Below, piece after piece: positions 8,261-17,107 of a stretch of DNA of 64,000 nucleotides. The notes under the pieces are model-generated. The model saw only the letters and a list, made by a program, of their open reading frames with translations, had not been told where the DNA came from and did no database searches. Each line of letters opens with the position of its first letter. The stretch's first letter is position 1. The stretch comes from Pimelobacter simplex (GTDB taxonomy: Bacteria > Actinomycetota > Actinomycetes > Propionibacteriales > Nocardioidaceae). The translations under genes were made by a program, and so were the position numbers. The stretch is taken from contig NZ_FOUK01000004.1 in assembly GCF_900114845.1 (NCBI RefSeq), positions 496,001 through 560,000 of the forward strand, in the 5' to 3' direction.

Positions 8261-10324
8261 ATGCGCGTGCCGGGCGTCGGTGAGCAGATCGGCCGCTACC
8301 ACCTCGACCGGGTGCTCGGCCAGGGCGGCATGGGCGTCGTCTTCGCGGCGAGCGACCCGCGTCTGCAGCGGACGGTCGCGCTCAAGGTGATCACCGGGAC
8401 GCTGGCGCAGTCGCCGGAGTTCCGGCAGCGGTTCCAGGACGAGGCGGCCGTGCTCGCCCGGCTGGACTCGCCGCACGTGATCGCGATCCACGACCACGAC
8501 GAGGTCGACGGCACGCCGTTCATCGTGACCCAGTTCATCGACGGCCGCGACCTGTGGAGCTGGCTGCGCGAGAACGGCCCGATGCCCGCCCGGCAGGCGC
8601 TGCAGCTCTGTGCCCAGCTGGCCCGGAGTCTCGCCGACGCGCACCGGGTCGGGGTCGTGCACCGGGACGTGAAGCCGTCCAACGTGCTGATCCGCGACCC
8701 CGGCACGGCCGACCAGCACGCCTACCTCTGCGACTTCGGCATCGCCCGGGCCGACGGCATCGAGAGCCCGGCGCCGACCGCCGCCGGCACCGTCGCCGGC
8801 AGCTGGTCGTACCTGGCCCCGGAGCGCACCGAGGGCGAGCCGGCGACGCCGGCCAGCGACATCTACGCCCTCGGCTGCGTGCTGTGGGCGTGCCTGACCG
8901 GCCACGAGCCCTACCGCGGCACCGAGGTCCAGGTCGCGCTCGCCCACCAGCAGGCGCCCGTCCCGCGACTGGGCGGCGACTCCGCCTTCACCGCCGACCT
9001 CAACGCCGTGCTCGGCCGGGCGCTGGCCAAGGACCCGGCCCAGCGGTACGGCGACGCCACCGCGCTCCGCGAGGACCTCGAGCGCCTCGCCGCGCTCGCC
9101 CCGGCCGACACGCTCGAAGGCGCGCCGGGTGGCCCGGCCGGCCCGCCGGCCGGCACCGCGGTGCGCCCGGCCACGGTGGTCCCGTCCGCGCGCCGCCGCT
9201 GGCCGCTCGTGGTGGCCGCGGTCGTCGCTCTCGCCCTGGTCGCCGGCGGCATCACCACCTGGCTGCTCGTCCGCGACGACGACGAGCCGGCCGCGGCCGA
9301 GCCTGTGGCGGTCGCCGGCGACCTCACCGGCGACGACTACGGCGACGTGCTGGTCCACCAGACCCGCTTCGAGGCGCTCAGCCCGCTGTCGACCTGGACC
9401 GTGCCGTCGTCCGGGATGCAGTTCGGCGCGCCCCGGCGGGCCGGCGCCGAGGAGGGCCACCCGCTCCTCGCCGACGTCGACGGCGACCGCCGTCCCGACG
9501 TCGTGTGGCTCGACGAGGACGACGACCGGCTGTCCGTCGTCGTGGTGCCGGGTGACGGCGAGCGGTGGACGACCGAGCTGGCTCTCGACCCGGCCTTCGA
9601 CATCAAGGACTACAACGCGGCCGCCGCCGACCTCGACGGCGACGGCAAGGACGACCTGGTCCTCTACGGCGACGCGGACGACGACTCCGACGGCCTGCAC
9701 GTCGCGCTCGCCGAGGACGGCGGCTTCGCCGCACCGACCCAGTGGTACACCTCGACGCTGTCCCAGAGCCTGCCGGTGGCCGGCGACCTCGACGGCGACG
9801 GCAAGGACGAGGTCGTCTACTTCGCCCGCGACGACGCCGCCGAGGCGAACATCATGCGCGTCCTGCGGCCCGAGGACGGCGAGCTCGTCGAGGTCAGCGA
9901 GAAGGTCATCGAGGGCGCCGCCGTCAACCCGCTGTTCGTGAAGTGGCTGCCGGGCGACGTCGACGGCGACGGTGCCGACGAGCTCGTCGCCGCCAACGCG
10001 ACCGGCCGGGCGATCTTCGTCTACGACTTCGTCGACGACGTCGTCGCGCCCCGGACCCGCTGGTTCACCGCCGAGGTCGGCCTCGACGAGGCGCGCAAGA
10101 ACCTCTACGACAGCGGCATCGCGGGTGAGGCGCTCAGCGACGTCGACGGTGACGGCGCCGCCGACTTCGTCTCGCTCCGCTACGCCGCCAACAACGGTGC
10201 CGCGGACGACGGGCTGGTGCTGTGGGTCCAGCTGTCCGACGGGGCGTCGTTCGGCGATCCGGTGAAGTGGGGCGAGCTGGCCTGCGCGCCGGAGTGCGAG
10301 GACGGGTTCAAGCTGGTCAGCTGA
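8261..10324 (+). CDS. Transmembrane Ser/Thr protein kinase with FG-GAP repeat ectodomain
   Basis: 687 aa. Residues about 10-285 are a PknB-type kinase with the glycine loop LGQGGMG, K42, HRDVKPSN (D136) and DFG (D158), so it should be active. A proline/alanine linker leads to one membrane helix near 309-336. The outside part holds at least six Asp-rich FG-GAP/VCBS-type repeats, each with a Ca-binding-like core such as DLDGDGKDD or DVDGDGADE, suggesting a beta-propeller sensor. No PASTA repeats are present. ATG 8261 is preceded by GGGGGAG. It is divergent from the SigK regulon and convergent with the AstE-like gene, 16 nt away. Confidence 0.93.
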   Translation: MRVPGVGEQIGRYHLDRVLGQGGMGVVFAASDPRLQRTVALKVITGTLAQSPEFRQRFQDEAAVLARLDSPHVIAIHDHDEVDGTPFIVTQFIDGRDLWSWLRENGPMPARQALQLCAQLARSLADAHRVGVVHRDVKPSNVLIRDPGTADQHAYLCDFGIARADGIESPAPTAAGTVAGSWSYLAPERTEGEPATPASDIYALGCVLWACLTGHEPYRGTEVQVALAHQQAPVPRLGGDSAFTADLNAVLGRALAKDPAQRYGDATALREDLERLAALAPADTLEGAPGGPAGPPAGTAVRPATVVPSARRRWPLVVAAVVALALVAGGITTWLLVRDDDEPAAAEPVAVAGDLTGDDYGDVLVHQTRFEALSPLSTWTVPSSGMQFGAPRRAGAEEGHPLLADVDGDRRPDVVWLDEDDDRLSVVVVPGDGERWTTELALDPAFDIKDYNAAAADLDGDGKDDLVLYGDADDDSDGLHVALAEDGGFAAPTQWYTSTLSQSLPVAGDLDGDGKDEVVYFARDDAAEANIMRVLRPEDGELVEVSEKVIEGAAVNPLFVKWLPGDVDGDGADELVAANATGRAIFVYDFVDDVVAPRTRWFTAEVGLDEARKNLYDSGIAGEALSDVDGDGAADFVSLRYAANNGAADDGLVLWVQLSDGASFGDPVKWGELACAPECEDGFKLVS

Positions 10325-10340
10325 TCACGTGGTCAGATGA

Positions 10341-11303
10341 TCAGGTGGCGGGCGAGGCGATGTGCACGAGCGCGTCGCCCGCGTTGACGATCGGTGCCCG
10401 GGTCAGCCCGATCACGATGCCGTCGCGGTCGGCATGGACCAGGCGCACCCGGCGCCCGAAGGTGTCGGAGAGGCCGCCGAGCCGCTGCCCCGTCTCGACC
10501 CGGTCGCCCAGCCGGACGTCGAGGTGCAGGATGCCGGTGCCGCGCGCCCGGACCCACGCGCTGGAGCGGCACTCCTCGGGCGCGGGATGCTCGGCCCAGG
10601 CGGGGTCGGGGTCGATCATGCCGAGCGAGGCCAGCACCCGTCGGACGCCGGCGACGCCCACCGCGATCGGCTCGGCCTGGAAGCGCATCGCCTCGCCGGC
10701 CTCGTAGAGCAGCACCCGTGCGCCGCGGTCGCGCCCGGCCTGCCGCAGCGACCCGTCGCGCAGCCGGGCGTGCAGCATCACCGGCGCGCCGAACGCCTCG
10801 GCCAGCTCGCGGGTGCGGGGGTCGTCGAGGTCGGCCCGGATCTGGGGGAGGTTGCTCCGCCGGTCGGCTGCCGTGTGCAGGTCGATGCCGACGTCGCACG
10901 TGCCGACCACCTCGGTCATGAACAGGTGCGCGATCCGGCTGGCCAGCGAGCCGCGGGCCGAGCCGGGGAACGACCGGTTGAGGTCACGGCGGTCGGGGAG
11001 GTAGCGCTCGCCGGTCATGAAGCCGAAGACGTTGACGACGGGGACGGCGAGCAGCGTGCCGCGCAGCGTCTTGGGCGACAGGCTCGCCACGATCTGCTGC
11101 ACCACCTCGACGCCCATCACCTCGTCGCCGTGGATCGCCGCGTTGACCCAGACCGCCGGTCCGGGCTCGCGCCCGTGGAGGACGCGCACCGGCAGGCTGA
11201 TGTCGCCACCGGTCACCAGGCGGGTGATCGGCAGCTCGACCTCCTTGCTCGCGCCCGCGCGGACCCGGACGTTGCCGATCGCGAACGACTCACGCAGTGC
11301 CAT
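10341..11303 (-). CDS. Succinylglutamate desuccinylase/aspartoacylase-family zinc carboxypeptidase
   Basis: 320 aa, M14-like AstE/AspA family. The zinc site is visible as HGDE (AAIHGDEVMG) with a later His in VGIDLHTAADRR. The C-terminal part (about 230-320) is the beta-rich domain typical of these deacylases. ATG 11303 is preferred over the GTG 15 nt upstream. The start lies 14 nt inside the preceding retropepsin-like gene, so both are coupled. With the neighbouring ATP-grasp ligase, the likely role is trimming or hydrolysis of an amide or peptide-type conjugate. The substrate is unknown. Confidence 0.85.
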   Translation of the reverse strand: MALRESFAIGNVRVRAGASKEVELPITRLVTGGDISLPVRVLHGREPGPAVWVNAAIHGDEVMGVEVVQQIVASLSPKTLRGTLLAVPVVNVFGFMTGERYLPDRRDLNRSFPGSARGSLASRIAHLFMTEVVGTCDVGIDLHTAADRRSNLPQIRADLDDPRTRELAEAFGAPVMLHARLRDGSLRQAGRDRGARVLLYEAGEAMRFQAEPIAVGVAGVRRVLASLGMIDPDPAWAEHPAPEECRSSAWVRARGTGILHLDVRLGDRVETGQRLGGLSDTFGRRVRLVHADRDGIVIGLTRAPIVNAGDALVHIASPAT

Positions 11304-11775
11304 CGGCGCCACCCCCACCCGCGGCGCGCCCGCGGTTCTTGCGGCGCACCTTCCGCGGCGGGCGTCCGCCGAGGTAGGAGCGGCCGGAGTCGACGACGAA
11401 GCCCTGGCGCAGCGCCTCGCGGCCCACCAGCATCCGGAAGCCCATCGTGTCGCGGCGGGTGAGCGTCATCTCGGTGGTGATCGTGTGGCCGAGCAGCTCG
11501 ACGTCGGTGAGGACGACGATCCGCTCCTGGGCGTGCCCGGTCGAGCTGCGGACCACCCGCCGGTCGTGGACCGGGCACTCGACGAGGACCGCGTCGTCTG
11601 AGGAGCGCTGCCACGGGTACACCGAGAACCTGACCCAGTCGACACCGTCGTGGGTGAGCTCCTCGATGTCGAAGGCGTGCAGGGCCGAGGTCCGCGCCCC
11701 GGTGTCGAGCTTGGCCTTGACGGAACCGACCCCCCACCCCGGCAGGCGCACCCACTCGCGCCATCCGGCAACCAC
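11290..11775 (-). CDS. Retropepsin-like 'ATP-dependent zinc protease' family protein (RimB-like)
   Basis: About 161 aa, Pfam Zn_protease (DUF785) family. The retropepsin-type motif LDTGARTSAL is near the N-terminus, followed by conserved family blocks around GFRMLVGREAL and VDSGRSYLGG. The family co-occurs with RimK-like glutamate ligases and is suggested to cleave the chains they add. The start is uncertain. GTG 11775 places the conserved block at the N-terminus; in-frame GTG 11805 and TTG 11817 are alternatives, and none has a good ribosome site. It is divergent from the ATP-grasp gene and overlaps the AstE-like gene. Confidence 0.78.
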   Translation of the reverse strand: MVAGWREWVRLPGWGVGSVKAKLDTGARTSALHAFDIEELTHDGVDWVRFSVYPWQRSSDDAVLVECPVHDRRVVRSSTGHAQERIVVLTDVELLGHTITTEMTLTRRDTMGFRMLVGREALRQGFVVDSGRSYLGGRPPRKVRRKNRGRAAGGGGADGTA

Positions 11776-11790
11776 CGGAGGACTGATTGA

Positions 11791-11832
11791 ATGGGGCCTG
11801 ACCACACGGCAATCCAATCAGGTCGGGTATGA
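11791..11832 (+). CDS. 13-aa leader ORF upstream of the RimK-like gene
   Basis: ATG 11791 has an ideal ribosome site (GGAGG at 11777-11781, 9-nt spacing) and encodes 13 residues (MGPDHTAIQSGRV). Its TGA (11830-11832) overlaps the ATG of the ATP-grasp gene (11829) as ATGA. That gene has only a weak site of its own (AGGTCGGG), so translation of the short ORF may deliver ribosomes to it. This is seen in sequence only; expression is unproven. Confidence 0.45.
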   Translation: MGPDHTAIQSGRV

Positions 11833-13019
11833 AGCTCGCGATCCTCTCCCGCGCTCCGCGGTCCTACAGCACCCAGCGCCTCCGCACGGCGGCCCTCGAC
11901 AGAGGGCACCAGGTGAAGGTGCTCAACACGCTGCGGTTCTCGATCGACCTGTCCGGCGACGAGCCCGATCTCCAGTTCCGCGGCAAGCAGCTCTCCGACT
12001 ACGACGCCGTGCTGCCGCGGATCGGCAACTCGATCACCTACTTCGGCACGGCCGTCGTCCGCCAGTTCGAGCAGATGGACGTCTACACGCCCAACACCGC
12101 CAACGGCATCGCCAACTCGCGCGACAAGCTGCGCGCCACGCAGATCCTGTCCCGCCACAACATCGGGATGCCGGCCACGACCTTCGTCCGGGACCGCGCC
12201 GACGTGATCCCCGCGATCGAGCGGGTCGGCGGCGCGCCGGTCGTGATCAAGCTGCTCGAGGGCACCCAGGGCATCGGCGTCATCCTCGCGCCCAGCATCA
12301 AGGTCGCCGAGGCGATCATCGAGACCCTGCAGAGCACCAAGCAGCAGGTTCTCATCCAGCGCTTCGTCAAGGAGTCCAAGGGCCGCGACGTGCGCGCCCT
12401 GGTCGTCGGCGACCGCGTGGTCGCGGCGATGCGCCGGGTTGCCCAGGGCGACGAGTTCCGCTCCAACGTGCACCGCGGCGGCAGTGTCGAGCGGGTCGAG
12501 CTCGACCCGGAGTACGAGCAGGTCGCCGTCCGCGCCGCCCAGATCATGGGCCTCAAGGTCGCCGGTGTCGACATGCTCGAGGGCAACGACGGCCCGCTCG
12601 TCATGGAGGTCAACTCGTCGCCGGGCCTCGAGGGCATCGAGTCCGCCACCAAGCTCGACGTGGCCGGCGCGATCATCGACTACATCGACAACCAGGTCGC
12701 CTTCCCCCAGATCGACGTGCGCGAGCGGCTCAGCGTCTCGACCGGGTACGGCGTCGCCGAGCTCGTCGTCCACGGCGACGCCGACCTCGTCGGCAAGACC
12801 CTCGGCGAGTCAGGCCTGCGCGAGCGCGACATGACCGTGCTGACCCTGCACCGCGGCACCCTCGTCATCCCGAACCCCTACGACCGGCACGTCCTGCAGG
12901 CCGAGGACCGGCTGCTCTGCTTCGGCAAGCTCGAGGAGATGCGCTCGATGATCCCGGCCCGCCCGCGGCGCCGGGCCCGGGTCAAGAAGCTGCCCAAGCA
13001 GCCGATCATGGACTCCTAG
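11829..13019 (+). CDS. RimK-like ATP-grasp ligase with C-terminal TrkA_C domain
   Basis: 396 aa. Residues 1-285 match the RimK/glutathione-synthase ATP-grasp fold. Visible are the N-terminal PLRS-type block (MKLAILSRAPRSYSTQRL), ATP-binding VVIKLLEGTQGIGV, the LIQRFVKESKGRDVRALVV segment, and the metal-binding MEVNSSPGLEGIE. RimK enzymes add glutamate to protein C-termini or to small molecules. Residues about 300-375 (YGVAELVVHGDADLVGKTL onwards) look like an RCK/TrkA_C ligand-binding domain, which E. coli RimK lacks. The start is ATG 11829. It is divergent from RimB-like/AstE-like genes that could reverse its reaction. Confidence 0.88.
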   Translation: MKLAILSRAPRSYSTQRLRTAALDRGHQVKVLNTLRFSIDLSGDEPDLQFRGKQLSDYDAVLPRIGNSITYFGTAVVRQFEQMDVYTPNTANGIANSRDKLRATQILSRHNIGMPATTFVRDRADVIPAIERVGGAPVVIKLLEGTQGIGVILAPSIKVAEAIIETLQSTKQQVLIQRFVKESKGRDVRALVVGDRVVAAMRRVAQGDEFRSNVHRGGSVERVELDPEYEQVAVRAAQIMGLKVAGVDMLEGNDGPLVMEVNSSPGLEGIESATKLDVAGAIIDYIDNQVAFPQIDVRERLSVSTGYGVAELVVHGDADLVGKTLGESGLRERDMTVLTLHRGTLVIPNPYDRHVLQAEDRLLCFGKLEEMRSMIPARPRRRARVKKLPKQPIMDS

Positions 13020-13026
13020 ACCACCA

Positions 13027-13947
13027 CTAGACCACCGTGCGGCAGGCGTCGGCGTGGGCCCGGTCGAGCCGGGTGCCGATCGGGCCGGGGTCGAACGAGC
13101 ACTCGCCGTCGACGATCGACAGCACGAGCTCGTCCCCCACCTGCACGTCGTACGACGCGGAGCCGGCACCGCCGAGGATCGCGAGGTGCCGGTCGACGAC
13201 GGCGGCCGTGGCCGCGGGCGTCGTCCCGGCCGGCAGGGTGACGCTCGCCCAGCCGTCGTCCCCGAGCCAGACCGCCGCCGCGCGCGGGAGACCGGCGCGC
13301 AACCGGTGGAACAGGGTCAGCTGGTCGGCGCCGGGCAGGCCGTCCGACGAGTGCAGCGCCCAGGTGCCCTCGGTGCCGGCCTGCACGGTCCAGTCGGCCC
13401 GCGGGAGGTCGCCGTACTTCTGCTCGAGTGCGGGCAGCGCGCCCAGCAGCGCGTCGACCCCCGGCTCGGTGGTGACCGTGAGGAGCGAGTGCACGTGGGG
13501 CGCGGCGTCGACGTCCTGGGTCTCGAGGTCCAGCCGGACCCGGGCGCCCTCCAGCACCGGCAGCGCCCGCTCGGCCGCCTCCTCGACCGCGGACCGGTCG
13601 GCCTCCGGCTCGAAGCTGCGGAGGTGGACGACGTCGTCACCCCAGGTGACGTCGAGGTCGCCCTCCTCCCCGTGGTGGGTGCCCGCGAAGGCGGCGTACG
13701 TCGTCGACACCACGTCGACGACCGCCCCCGCATCGGCATCGGGCCGCATCGCGACGTTGATCCCGACCTTCCCGGAGTCGAGCGTGACCGGCTCGGTGTA
13801 GTCGAGGTCCGCCGACGCGACCCCGGGCAGCGCCGCGAGCCGGTCGCGCAGGCTGTCCGCCTCGCTCGCGTGGCTGGGGTTGGCGCAGGCCGCGGCGAGC
13901 GGCAGCAGGGCACAGGTCAGCAGGGCGAGCGCGGGGGGCGGCTTCAT
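13027..13947 (-). CDS. Putative lipoprotein of unknown function
   Basis: 306 aa. The signal peptide ends in a lipobox-like LAAAC, so the mature protein should be lipid-anchored. The rest is soluble and has no motif I recognise. It contains two similar-length halves that each discuss-like pattern 'valley' segments (about 30-150 and 160-300, both starting with a paired-residue ALPxxxxxD region), which may be two copies of one fold; this is tentative. ATG 13947 has GGTGGGA upstream; GTG 13956 is possible. It is convergent with the RimK-like gene, 7 nt between stops. Confidence 0.7.
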   Translation of the reverse strand: MKPPPALALLTCALLPLAAACANPSHASEADSLRDRLAALPGVASADLDYTEPVTLDSGKVGINVAMRPDADAGAVVDVVSTTYAAFAGTHHGEEGDLDVTWGDDVVHLRSFEPEADRSAVEEAAERALPVLEGARVRLDLETQDVDAAPHVHSLLTVTTEPGVDALLGALPALEQKYGDLPRADWTVQAGTEGTWALHSSDGLPGADQLTLFHRLRAGLPRAAAVWLGDDGWASVTLPAGTTPAATAAVVDRHLAILGGAGSASYDVQVGDELVLSIVDGECSFDPGPIGTRLDRAHADACRTVV

Positions 13948-14012
13948 GGGTCCCACCGTTCCAGTGTGGCGCCGAGGGCGCCTGAGTACGGGGCCTCAGC
14001 CGGGGCCGCCAC

Positions 14013-14573
14013 CTACCGCCAGGCCCCGTCCAGCGTCTCGTCGAGCGCGGCGTCGATGAGCGCGACGAGCGACTGCTCGTCGGCCGCCGGGTCGATCCAG
14101 CGGCCGTAGGCGTACTCGGCGGCGGCGAGCACCAGGTGCACGACCAGTCCGGAGCCGCCGCGCTCGGTGGCGAGCCGGACCAGCTCGCCCCGGTCGGCGT
14201 CGGCGATCAGGGTCACCCGGGAGCCGAGCTCGGGCGCGGTCCGCATCGCCGCGCGCCAGCGGCGCAGGTCGGTGTCGGCGGCCTCGGCGGTCCGGCCGCG
14301 GATCGCCGCCGCGAGCCCGCGGGCGACGGGCTCGTCGGCCGGGCGGGCGGCGTACGCCGCGACGATGTCGGCGCTGCTGGCGAGCATCGGCTGGAGGAGC
14401 AGGTCCTCCTTGCCGGCGACGTGGCGGAAGTAGGTGCTCGTCGAGACGCCCGCGGCGCTCGCGATCTCCTGCGTGGTGACGGCCGCGAAGCCGTGCTCGG
14501 TGAAGAGCCGCCAGGCGGCGTCCTGGATCTCGTGGCGCACCCGGGCCCGGTTGCGGGCGCGCAGGGAGGCCAT
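14013..14573 (-). CDS. TetR-family repressor, divergent from the ketosteroid dehydrogenase-like gene
   Basis: 186 aa. N-terminal HTH with TTQEIASAAGVSTSTYFRHV recognition region, then a helical ligand domain. ATG 14573 is preferred because the HTH begins about 10 residues later; the open frame continues upstream without homology. It faces the flavoprotein operon across 87 nt holding a perfect inverted repeat. It probably represses itself and that operon until a steroid-like or other hydrophobic ligand binds. Confidence 0.88.
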   Translation of the reverse strand: MASLRARNRARVRHEIQDAAWRLFTEHGFAAVTTQEIASAAGVSTSTYFRHVAGKEDLLLQPMLASSADIVAAYAARPADEPVARGLAAAIRGRTAEAADTDLRRWRAAMRTAPELGSRVTLIADADRGELVRLATERGGSGLVVHLVLAAAEYAYGRWIDPAADEQSLVALIDAALDETLDGAWR

Positions 14574-14604
14574 GGCGGCAGGCTCGCAGGTTGCGGAGCC
14601 GCTC

Positions 14605-14631
14605 GCAAGTTGATAGAAACTCCCAACTTGC
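14605..14631. promoter_or_regulatory. Probable TetR operator
   Basis: Perfect inverted repeat GCAAGTTG (14605-14612) / CAACTTGC (14624-14631), 11-nt spacer, centred between the divergent TetR and flavoprotein starts. Confidence 0.6.
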
Positions 14632-14660
14632 AATCGAATCCCAAGAATCAGGAGCAGGCC

Positions 14661-16340
14661 GTGGACGAGACCTTCGACGTCGTGGTGGTGGGTTCCGGCG
14701 CGGCCGGGCTGGCTGCCGCGATCACCGCCGCCGGGCACGGCCTGAGCGTGGTCGTTCTCGAGAAGTCCGAGCGCTGGGGCGGGACGACGGCCCGCTCCGG
14801 CGGCGGCGTCTGGGTGCCCGGCAACCCGGCGATCCAGGACCACGTCCCGGCCGGTGACCTCGGCGAGGCCCGGCGCTACCTCCACGCGATCGTCGACGAG
14901 GTCGACCCCGCCCGGATCGACACCTTCGTCGACCGCGGTGCCGAGGCGATGGGCTACCTGGCCGACCACTCCGCCCTCGACCTCGCGTGGGTGCGCGGCT
15001 ACGCCGACTACTTCCCCGAGGCGCCCGGCGGTCGCGCCGCGGGCCGCTCGGCCGAGCCGCGGCCGTTCGACGCGCGCCGGATCGGCGACGACCTGGCCAC
15101 GATGGAGCCCTTCTACACGAAGACCCCGCTCAACGTGGTCGTCCTGCAGTCCGACTACCGCTGGCTCAGCACGGGGCGGCGGCACTGGCGCGGCCCGCTG
15201 CACATGGCGCGGATCGGGCTGCGCTTCGCGTGGGCCCGGCTGCGCCGTCGCCGGCTCGTCGGTCTCGGCAGCGCGCTCGTCGCCTCGCTCATGGTGGGCG
15301 TCCGCGAGGCGGGCATCCCCCTCCGGCTCGGTACGGCGATGGCCGGCCTGGTCGAGGACGACGGCCGCGTGGTCGGCGTCCGGACCGGTGGCGGCGACCG
15401 GGTGCTGGCGCGGCGCGGGGTGGTCCTCGCGTGCGGCGGCTTCGACCACGACGCGGAGCTGCGGCGCACCCACCAGCGCCGTCCGGCCGGCCCCGAGCTC
15501 TCGCTGGGCGTCGCCACCAACACCGGCGACGGCATCCGGGCGGCCCAGGTCGCCGGCGCCGCCACCGACCTGATGGACGACGCCTGGTGGGCGCCGTCCA
15601 TCCCGCTGCCCAAGGGTCCCTGGTTCGCGCTCTCGGAGCGCTCGCTGCCCGGCGGGATCATCGTCAACCGGCACGGTGAGCGGTTCATGAACGAGTCGCT
15701 GCCCTACGTCGAGGCGACGCACCGGATGTTCGGCGGCACCCACGGCCGCGGGACCGGCCCGGACGACGACGCCGAGAACCTGCCGTGCTGGCTGGTCTTC
15801 GACCAGACCTACCGCGACCGCTACCTGTTCGCCGGCGTCCAGCCGGGGCGGGCGCTGCCGAAGTCGTGGCTGGCGAGCGGCGCGATCACCAAGGCCGGCT
15901 CGCTGGACGAGCTGGCCGCCGCGATCGGCGTCCCGGCCGCGGGACTGGCCGCCACCGTCGCCCGGTTCAACGGCTTCGCGGCCGAGGGCGTCGACCACGA
16001 CCACCACCGGGGGGAGTCGGCGTACGACCACTACTACGGCGACCTGACCAACAAGCCCAACCCGAGCCTCGGCCCGATCGCGAAGGGCCCGTTCTACGCG
16101 GCCCGGATGGTGCCCGCCGACCTCGGCACCAAGGGCGGCATCCGGACCGACCCGCGGGCTCGCGCGCTGCGCGCCGACGGTACCCCGATCCCCGGCCTCT
16201 ACGCCGCCGGCAACACGAGCGCCGCCGTCATGGGCCACACCTACGCCGGCCCCGGCGCCACCATCGGCCCGGCCCTGGTGTTCGGCTACCTGGCCGCCCT
16301 CGACTGCGCCGCGGTGCGGCAGGATGAGGCGCATGACTGA
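14661..16340 (+). CDS. FAD-dependent 3-ketosteroid delta-1-dehydrogenase-like oxidoreductase
   Basis: 559 aa, FAD_binding_2 family. The dinucleotide site VVVVGSGAAGLAAAITAA is at the N-terminus, followed by the KstD-like SERWGGTTARSGGGVWVPGN block. The C-terminal GLYAAGNTSAAVMGHTYAGP block is also typical of KstD enzymes. These introduce the 1,2 double bond in ring A of 3-ketosteroids. GTG 14661 with GGAGCAGG upstream is chosen because the FAD motif begins six residues later. The stop overlaps the enoyl-CoA hydratase start, so the two are cotranscribed. The exact substrate is unproven. Confidence 0.85.
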   Translation: MDETFDVVVVGSGAAGLAAAITAAGHGLSVVVLEKSERWGGTTARSGGGVWVPGNPAIQDHVPAGDLGEARRYLHAIVDEVDPARIDTFVDRGAEAMGYLADHSALDLAWVRGYADYFPEAPGGRAAGRSAEPRPFDARRIGDDLATMEPFYTKTPLNVVVLQSDYRWLSTGRRHWRGPLHMARIGLRFAWARLRRRRLVGLGSALVASLMVGVREAGIPLRLGTAMAGLVEDDGRVVGVRTGGGDRVLARRGVVLACGGFDHDAELRRTHQRRPAGPELSLGVATNTGDGIRAAQVAGAATDLMDDAWWAPSIPLPKGPWFALSERSLPGGIIVNRHGERFMNESLPYVEATHRMFGGTHGRGTGPDDDAENLPCWLVFDQTYRDRYLFAGVQPGRALPKSWLASGAITKAGSLDELAAAIGVPAAGLAATVARFNGFAAEGVDHDHHRGESAYDHYYGDLTNKPNPSLGPIAKGPFYAARMVPADLGTKGGIRTDPRARALRADGTPIPGLYAAGNTSAAVMGHTYAGPGATIGPALVFGYLAALDCAAVRQDEAHD

Positions 16341-17094
16341 CGCACCCGCGGAGCTGGTCCACCTCGAGGTCGCCGACGGCGTCGCGACCATCACCCTCGA
16401 CTCGCCCCACAACCGCAATGCGCTCTCCCGCCAGCTCGTCACCGAGCTGATCGCCCACCTCGGCACCGCCGACGCGGCGGACGACGTCCGCGTGGTCGTG
16501 CTGCGCTCGTCGGGCCGGGTGTTCTGCTCGGGCGCCGACCTCTCCGAGGCCGCCACCGTGCCGATGCACGAGGGCGCCCGCGCGATCGTCGGCCTGCAGC
16601 GCCAGATCGTCGCGCTGTCGAAGCCCGTCGTCACCGTGGTCGAGGGGGCGGCCCGCGCGGGCGGGATCGGCATCGTGGCCGCCTCCGACGTCGTGGTCGT
16701 CGCCGAGGACGCCACCTTCGCGCTGACCGAGGTCAAGCTCGGCCTCACCCCGGCCGTCATCTCGCTCACGGTCTTCCCGCGGATGACGCCGCGCGGCGCC
16801 GCGCTCACTGCCCTCGGGGGCGAGGTCTTCAGCGGTGCCGAGGCCCGCGACTACGGCCTCGCGACGTACGCCGTCCCCGCCGCCACGCTGCAGGCGCAGG
16901 TCGACGAGGTGGTCGGCCAGATCGCCACCGGCGCCGCCCAGGGCCTGCGCGAGACCAAGAAGCTGCTCGGCGCCGAGCTGCTGGAGCGGATCGACGCCAA
17001 GGGCGAGGAGCTCGTCGAGCTCAGCGCCCGGCTCTTCGGCTCCGACGAGGCGCGCGAGGCGATGACCGCCTTCCTGTCGCGCAAGAAGGGTTGA
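16333..17094 (+). CDS. Enoyl-CoA hydratase/isomerase family protein
   Basis: 253 aa, crotonase fold. The oxyanion-hole segment FCSGADLSEA and the second glycine region (VEGAARAGGIGIVAASD) are visible. The usual catalytic Glu positions are less clear, so it may be a hydratase, an isomerase or another crotonase. ATG 16333 overlaps the upstream stop by 8 nt. Linkage to a KstD-like enzyme suggests a role in side-chain or ring degradation of steroid-type CoA esters. Confidence 0.88.
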   Translation: MTDAPAELVHLEVADGVATITLDSPHNRNALSRQLVTELIAHLGTADAADDVRVVVLRSSGRVFCSGADLSEAATVPMHEGARAIVGLQRQIVALSKPVVTVVEGAARAGGIGIVAASDVVVVAEDATFALTEVKLGLTPAVISLTVFPRMTPRGAALTALGGEVFSGAEARDYGLATYAVPAATLQAQVDEVVGQIATGAAQGLRETKKLLGAELLERIDAKGEELVELSARLFGSDEAREAMTAFLSRKKG

Positions 17095-17107
17095 CCTCGC
17101 CGCACCC

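Noticed and set aside
8147..9700. N-terminal extension of the molybdopterin oxidoreductase frame through the kinase gene
   Set aside because: It is antisense to a clear kinase and lacks homology; the membrane domain and promoter fix the start at 8146.
10321..10336. CTGATCACGTGGTCAG near-palindrome between kinase and AstE-like genes
   Set aside because: Imperfect and overlapping the kinase stop; too short to call a terminator or operator.
13016..13036. Tandem CTAGACCACC-like repeat between convergent stops
   Set aside because: Very short and explained by the two stop codons; no wider structure.
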